From NCBI GenBank assembly GCA_946623365.1, contig CAMORE010000023.1:1-20293 (forward strand): a stretch of DNA of 20,293 nucleotides. Reading direction: 5' to 3'. Source of the DNA: an uncultured Acinetobacter sp. (GTDB taxonomy: Bacteria; Cyanobacteriota; Vampirovibrionia; Gastranaerophilales; Gastranaerophilaceae). The notes under the pieces are model-generated. The model was not told the origin of the DNA. It did no database searches and was given only the letters and a program-made list of their open reading frames with translations. This document shows positions 16,033-20,293 of this stretch, piece by piece (the stretch's first letter is position 1; every line of letters begins with the position of its first letter). A program made the position numbers and the translations under genes.

Positions 16033-17082
16033 GTGAGCATTGAATGGAATCTGGGGCTTAAACATAAATTTAATATAAAGTGTTTTATTGATTTAGGAAT
16101 TTTTATTTTAACTTGTATTTTAATAACGATTTTTGCCAAAATGCAAGGAGTTACAGCATATGATACATTTATATTTCTAGCTGTTATAGTTGTTCTTAAC
16201 TTGTTATCACAGTTTATTACTCAAAAATGGATATACAGGATAATAAAAAAATCTTTGTCTGTACAATCAGAGTCTATCTTATCTTCTACAGACGATGTTT
16301 TGTCATCAGCAGCAAATCAAAAAACAAAATTTGAAGCCATTAATACAAATACTAAATCCGCATCCGGATTATTGGAAAAATTAAGGGCAATGTCTGAAGA
16401 TTCATTGAACTTATCTAAAAATACAGAAAAACAAATCAGTCAATCAATAAATTTTTCACAAAAAGAACATGATTTTATATCGGCTAACGTTGAAAAAATG
16501 TTGGTATTAAGACAAAAAATACAAATGATAGCAGAATTGATTCTTGAATTATCAGAACATTCTCAACAGATTGGTAATACTATAAGTGTAGTTGATGATA
16601 TTGCGGAACAAACAAACATGCTGGCTCTTAATGCTGCTGTTGAAGCTGCTAGAGCCGGTGAACATGGAAAAGGTTTTGCTGTTGTTGCAGGAGAGATTAG
16701 AAAATTAGCAGATGAATCAAAACAAGCAATTACAAAAATTACTTCCTTAACAAGCAATATTCAGTACACGACAAATTCTACCGTTATGGCTACTGAAGAA
16801 GGAACAAAAGAAATAGAATCGGTTGTTAAAGATATTAATACATTAATGAGTGATTCGGAAACATTATTAACATTGATTAAGGAAGTGCTAAATTCGTTGG
16901 AAGAGATAAATAGAAATGCTCAAAAACAAAGTGATATTATTGAAAAAATGAGTAACATTGATGAAGAAACATTGACAGCATCTAAAGATTTTAATCAATT
17001 GCTGTCGAGTCATTTTGAAAAAATATCGGCACTAAACAATCTTTCAAACGATATGAAATCATTAGTGCAGGATGAAGACTAG
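16033..17082 (+). CDS. Short methyl-accepting chemotaxis-type receptor
   Basis: A 349-residue receptor. Two membrane segments (about 17-35 and 44-62) are joined by only about 8 residues, so there is no periplasmic sensor domain and no clear HAMP domain. The rest is a long cytoplasmic coiled coil with the conserved hairpin tip around residues 192-215, containing EQTNMLALNAAVEAARAGE and GKGFAVVAGEIRKLADES, which binds CheA and CheW. Input is probably a membrane or cytoplasmic cue, or a partner protein. The GTG start at 16033 has an AGGAG site 8 nt before it and fits the first membrane segment. It lies 44 bp before the hybrid CheA gene, so the two are an operon. Methylation sites cannot be assigned with confidence. 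Confidence 0.92.
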   Translation: MSIEWNLGLKHKFNIKCFIDLGIFILTCILITIFAKMQGVTAYDTFIFLAVIVVLNLLSQFITQKWIYRIIKKSLSVQSESILSSTDDVLSSAANQKTKFEAINTNTKSASGLLEKLRAMSEDSLNLSKNTEKQISQSINFSQKEHDFISANVEKMLVLRQKIQMIAELILELSEHSQQIGNTISVVDDIAEQTNMLALNAAVEAARAGEHGKGFAVVAGEIRKLADESKQAITKITSLTSNIQYTTNSTVMATEEGTKEIESVVKDINTLMSDSETLLTLIKEVLNSLEEINRNAQKQSDIIEKMSNIDEETLTASKDFNQLLSSHFEKISALNNLSNDMKSLVQDED

Positions 17083-17126
17083 ATATAGTTTGAGTTTCAT
17101 TCGCAATAAATAAAACGGTTATAAAA

Positions 17127-20100
17127 ATGGATTTTTTAGAGAATGAAGACAATAATAAAGAACTTCTCCAGCTCTTTCAAACAGAGAGCGAGGATATTAT
17201 TGAGCGAATTTTTACAAATTTGTTTTCTTTAGAAAAAACACCTGCAAATAAAGAGCTAATTGCAAATGTATACAGAGATTTGCACAGCCTGAAAGGTGCT
17301 GTAAGAATGGTTGGATATAATAATATTCAGCTTATTATTCATAAAATGGAAGATTTATTTGATGCGGTCAATAATTCTAAAATAACTTTGGAACAGCGAT
17401 TTATAAATGTTATATCTCGTTCTCTTGAAATTGCTGCAAAGTATCTTCAGGAATCTATCAGAAATAATCGTGAGGTTATTGATGATGATTTTAAGGCAAC
17501 GCTATCCAATCTTGAATATATAATTGATGTTGAACTGAAGGATTCAACTTCTGTTTCTGATTCAGAAGGCGGAATCCCCGGGCTTGTCATACCCGGACTT
17601 GATATTCCGGGGCTTGATATGGGCGAAAATGAATTACCTGAAACAAGTTATCCTTCAATTATTAATGCAGCTCAACAAAAAGGACCTGCTCCGGATAACG
17701 GATTAAAACAGTATCAGGAAGATATTAACTACAGTTTTAATAAGTGTTTTGAAATTATTGACAGTATTGTTCCGGAAGAAGAATCCCAAGATATTGTAAT
17801 TTTAAAAGAAGAAGTAGAAAAAATATATGAATACTTTAAAGATACAGATATATATGAGGTAAAATCCGTTCTGGAAACAGTTATAACAAAAATAGACTTT
17901 GTTATGAATGCTTCAAACACATTAACTATAAGTGAAATACTGGAGATGCGCAATGATTTAAGCTCTGCGGCATCAAAATTTACAACTTCATGTATAGATG
18001 ATGAGGTTCAGGGTTCATCATTTTTTGATGTAGCGGAAAAAATATCAATGCTTCAAGGAAGTTGTGTATATACTCAAGAGATAAAAGATGACATTATAAA
18101 ATTAAAAGAAGATGTTGACGATTCCAGTATTTTAGAAATATTGAATACAACTATAGAGATATTGAATTTTATAGAGGAAAATTCAGTTCAGCTTGAAGAG
18201 CAAATGGTTGCGACGTTACGGAGCGGTATGGAGTATTGTGCTTCTCCAAATGAAAATGTTGATTCTGATTTAATTGTTCAGCAGTTGGAAATTATGAAAC
18301 AGTTGTTAGAGTTGAATTATAAAAAAGATTCAGGTGTTATTGCAGTCAAAAATCTTTCAACTCAAACTTCTCAATCTAACAAATCATCAATGACAACAGA
18401 GATTAAGACTCTTCATGTAAATGCCCAAAAACTTGATTTATTAGTTAACCAACTGGGTGAGTTAATTATTACGAAGATAAAGACAGAAAAAAATCTTGAA
18501 AAAATTGACAGTATTAAAAATGCAAATGAGAATTGCCAAAAAGATTTATTAAAGACTTCAAATTATTTACGATATTATAACAGAAAGTATTTACAAACAG
18601 CCGGTTCGGAACAATATACGTCGGCATTTGTAAAACAAGTTTTTTCACTACTGTCTGATATAACGCAAAACGTGTCAAAAACCATATATGACCTAAATTC
18701 ATTATATCGTTCATCAAAAGAAGACGATATGAAAATGCGCCTTATTATCGACGAAATGGAATCAATGGTTAAAAATATACGTGTTCTACCGATATCTACA
18801 GTATTTAATTCTTTTTCAAGGATGGTAAGGGATATTGCAACAGAAAAGGGTAAAGAAATTGATTTTGATATTGTAGGTAAAGAAACATGTGCTGATAAAA
18901 AAATAATTGAAGAAATTAAAACTCCGTTAATACATATATTACGCAATGCTATAGATCATGGTATAGAAGCAAAAGAGGAACGTTTAGCCTGCGGAAAAGA
19001 GCCTGTCGGTAAGATTATGCTTTCTGCAAAACAAGATGATAATAAGGTTATAATAGATGTTGCTGATGACGGAAGAGGTTTTAATCTTGAAAAAATAAAA
19101 GACAGAGCCGTCTCAAGAGGTTTTTTAACCAAAGAAGACGTAGAAAATATGACAGATGAGGCCATAATGAATATTATATTCTGGCCCGGATTTACAACAG
19201 GTGACTCTATAACAAGTATTTCCGGAAGGGGTATCGGCTTAGATGTTGTAAAAACAAAAATCTCTCAGTTAAACGGAAAGGTAAAGGTCATTTCAGAGTT
19301 TGGGAAAGGTAGCTGTGTCCACATAGAGATTCCGGTTACTTTGACAACTTTAAGAGTATTTTTAGTTAAAATATCCGGTCAAACATATGCTATTCCGATT
19401 CAAGTGATAACAACTTTCATAGTTAAAAAACAAAGTGATATCAAAACGAATAACGGAATACGTTCAATTGTTTATAATGATAAAATTATTCCGTTATACT
19501 ACATGTCTGATATTTTAGGGTTGCAGCCTATACCTAGAGAAGAAAGAGAAACGATTCTTATTATTGAGTCTGATGATAAAACAGTAGGTTTGGTAGTAGA
19601 TAAATTATTAGGCGATCAGGATATTTTACAGAAAAAATTATCGGCACCTTTATACAAAGTTAAAAATATCTCAGGCATTACAAACCTTGCGTCAGGAGAA
19701 TTATGTTTAATTTTAAACATGCAAGATATTTTGCACTATGATTTTAACAAGGCTGTAAATGTCGCGGCAACTCAAAATCTGCTTTCGCAAGATATATTGT
19801 CGTATAAAAAGATATTAATTTTAGACGATTCAGTAACAACAAGAACAATGATAAAGAATATTTTACTAAATTCAGGATATTTAGTCGACATTGTGTCTGA
19901 GGCAGAAGAAGCTTATGTAAAATTAAAAATGAATCATTATGATTTGGTCGTAACTGATTTAACAATGCCAAAGATAGACGGATATGAATTTATTAAAAAT
20001 CTAAGAACGGATGAGATGTATTCGGATATACCGATAATGGTTGTAAGTTCAATTCCTGTAAAAGAGGCAGCACAAAAATTGGAGCCGATAAAGGTTGATT

Positions 20101-20180
20101 ATTATATATCCAAAGAAAACTTTAATCAGGAAGAATTTACAAACCAAATCAAGGTTCTATTGACCAAATACCATGAATAG
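17127..20180 (+). CDS. Hybrid chemotaxis histidine kinase CheA-REC
   Basis: A 1017-residue kinase. The P1 Hpt domain (1-135) has phospho-acceptor His53 in LHSLKG. Then comes a short PGL repeat (149-165), and a long acidic helical region (about 185-410) with no His-Lys-Gly phosphotransfer motif where P2 would be. Next are the P3 dimerisation helices (about 425-560), and an ATPase domain with Asn607 (N box), DDGRG at 647-651 and GRGIGLD at 700-706. A CheW-like P5 domain (about 735-870) and a receiver domain close the protein, with Asp900-Asp901, phospho-acceptor Asp944 and Lys996. All catalytic residues look intact. The architecture matches WspE/PixL-type kinases; the terminal receiver may be a phosphate sink or an output. 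No clear ribosome site precedes the ATG. A hairpin terminator follows. Confidence 0.94.
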   Translation: MDFLENEDNNKELLQLFQTESEDIIERIFTNLFSLEKTPANKELIANVYRDLHSLKGAVRMVGYNNIQLIIHKMEDLFDAVNNSKITLEQRFINVISRSLEIAAKYLQESIRNNREVIDDDFKATLSNLEYIIDVELKDSTSVSDSEGGIPGLVIPGLDIPGLDMGENELPETSYPSIINAAQQKGPAPDNGLKQYQEDINYSFNKCFEIIDSIVPEEESQDIVILKEEVEKIYEYFKDTDIYEVKSVLETVITKIDFVMNASNTLTISEILEMRNDLSSAASKFTTSCIDDEVQGSSFFDVAEKISMLQGSCVYTQEIKDDIIKLKEDVDDSSILEILNTTIEILNFIEENSVQLEEQMVATLRSGMEYCASPNENVDSDLIVQQLEIMKQLLELNYKKDSGVIAVKNLSTQTSQSNKSSMTTEIKTLHVNAQKLDLLVNQLGELIITKIKTEKNLEKIDSIKNANENCQKDLLKTSNYLRYYNRKYLQTAGSEQYTSAFVKQVFSLLSDITQNVSKTIYDLNSLYRSSKEDDMKMRLIIDEMESMVKNIRVLPISTVFNSFSRMVRDIATEKGKEIDFDIVGKETCADKKIIEEIKTPLIHILRNAIDHGIEAKEERLACGKEPVGKIMLSAKQDDNKVIIDVADDGRGFNLEKIKDRAVSRGFLTKEDVENMTDEAIMNIIFWPGFTTGDSITSISGRGIGLDVVKTKISQLNGKVKVISEFGKGSCVHIEIPVTLTTLRVFLVKISGQTYAIPIQVITTFIVKKQSDIKTNNGIRSIVYNDKIIPLYYMSDILGLQPIPREERETILIIESDDKTVGLVVDKLLGDQDILQKKLSAPLYKVKNISGITNLASGELCLILNMQDILHYDFNKAVNVAATQNLLSQDILSYKKILILDDSVTTRTMIKNILLNSGYLVDIVSEAEEAYVKLKMNHYDLVVTDLTMPKIDGYEFIKNLRTDEMYSDIPIMVVSSIPVKEAAQKLEPIKVDYYISKENFNQEEFTNQIKVLLTKYHE
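17571..17621 (+). repeat. Tandem IPGL-type coding repeat in cheA
   Basis: Residues 149-165 of the hybrid CheA read as three successive units of the form I-P-G-L-(V/D). The units sit between the Hpt domain and the acidic helical region. They probably form a flexible or binding linker. The DNA units are diverged at codon level, so this is not a recent slippage repeat. Confidence 0.6.
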
Positions 20181-20210
20181 TATTTCCGTAAATATATGTG
20201 AAAAATAAGC

Positions 20211-20246
20211 CCGTAACTTGCTCAGGACAAACTACGGACTCTTTTT
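20211..20246 (+). terminator. Terminator after the CheA gene
   Basis: CCGTA (20211-20215) pairs with TACGG (20233-20237), and TTG (20218-20220) pairs with CAA (20228-20230) across a 2x2 internal loop, with a 7-nt apical loop. Five T follow at 20242-20246. It begins 31 bp after the cheA stop. On the opposite strand the hairpin is followed by a TTATTTTT stretch, so it may act in both directions. Confidence 0.6.
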
Positions 20247-20264
20247 GAGGAGAGAGGAGTAGTA

Positions 20265-20293
20265 TTGAAACTTTTTTCTCTTCTCCCTTTCTC
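20265..20293 (+). CDS. Possible start of a secreted-protein gene, cut by the window end
   Basis: A TTG at 20265 is preceded at 5 nt by a GAGGAG ribosome-site-like run and opens a frame reading (M)KLFSLLPF, which looks like the start of a signal peptide. Only nine codons are visible, the start codon is rare, and no promoter is evident between the terminator and this point, so this is tentative. Confidence 0.2.

Noticed and set aside
20261..20293. ATTGAAAC at the window end as the tail of a CRISPR repeat
   Set aside because: Only one copy is visible, with no repeat-spacer pattern or cas gene; eight bases are not enough.

Overview
This AT-rich window carries a diderm (two-membrane) bacterial chromosome segment with normal coding density. 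Several points suggest a non-photosynthetic cyanobacterial relative from an animal gut (Gastranaerophilales / Vampirovibrionia, 'Melainabacteria'): a TolC-type outer-membrane channel and an AsmA-like envelope protein, CheA fused to a receiver domain, and strong AT bias with the standard genetic code. The assignment is an inference from gene content; no rRNA, tRNA or other lineage marker is present. I see no insertion sequence, prophage or CRISPR array.

Left part (1-5226). Three minus-strand genes run ArsB/NhaD-type permease -> TolC-like channel -> uracil-DNA glycosylase. The tolC-like gene has its own strong promoter placed so that the mRNA would be nearly leaderless. Divergent to them is a plus-strand pair, cutA and an overlapping HExxH metallopeptidase-like gene. 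A 72-residue Cys-rich protein gene on the minus strand follows, with a well-formed promoter and a downstream hairpin/T-run.

Middle part (5227-10683). A 320-bp non-coding stretch holds a palindrome and a dense CATG cluster, part of it on a 21-bp period. Next come a UmuC-type Y-family polymerase with a small upstream partner gene (minus), then comF (plus, apparently leaderless) and clpB (plus).

Right part (10684-20293). This is a chemosensory locus built around a divergent promoter region. Leftward: REC-GAF-GGDEF diguanylate cyclase -> tandem-CheW protein -> large AsmA-like protein. Rightward: short membrane MCP -> hybrid CheA-REC kinase, ending in a hairpin terminator. The set (MCP, CheW, CheA-REC, REC-GGDEF) matches the logic of the Pseudomonas Wsp surface-sensing system, in which a receptor array drives c-di-GMP synthesis. 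Here there is no CheR or CheB, the receptor has almost no extracytoplasmic domain, the two CheW modules are in one protein, and an envelope-biogenesis gene is attached. This is the most interesting system in the window.
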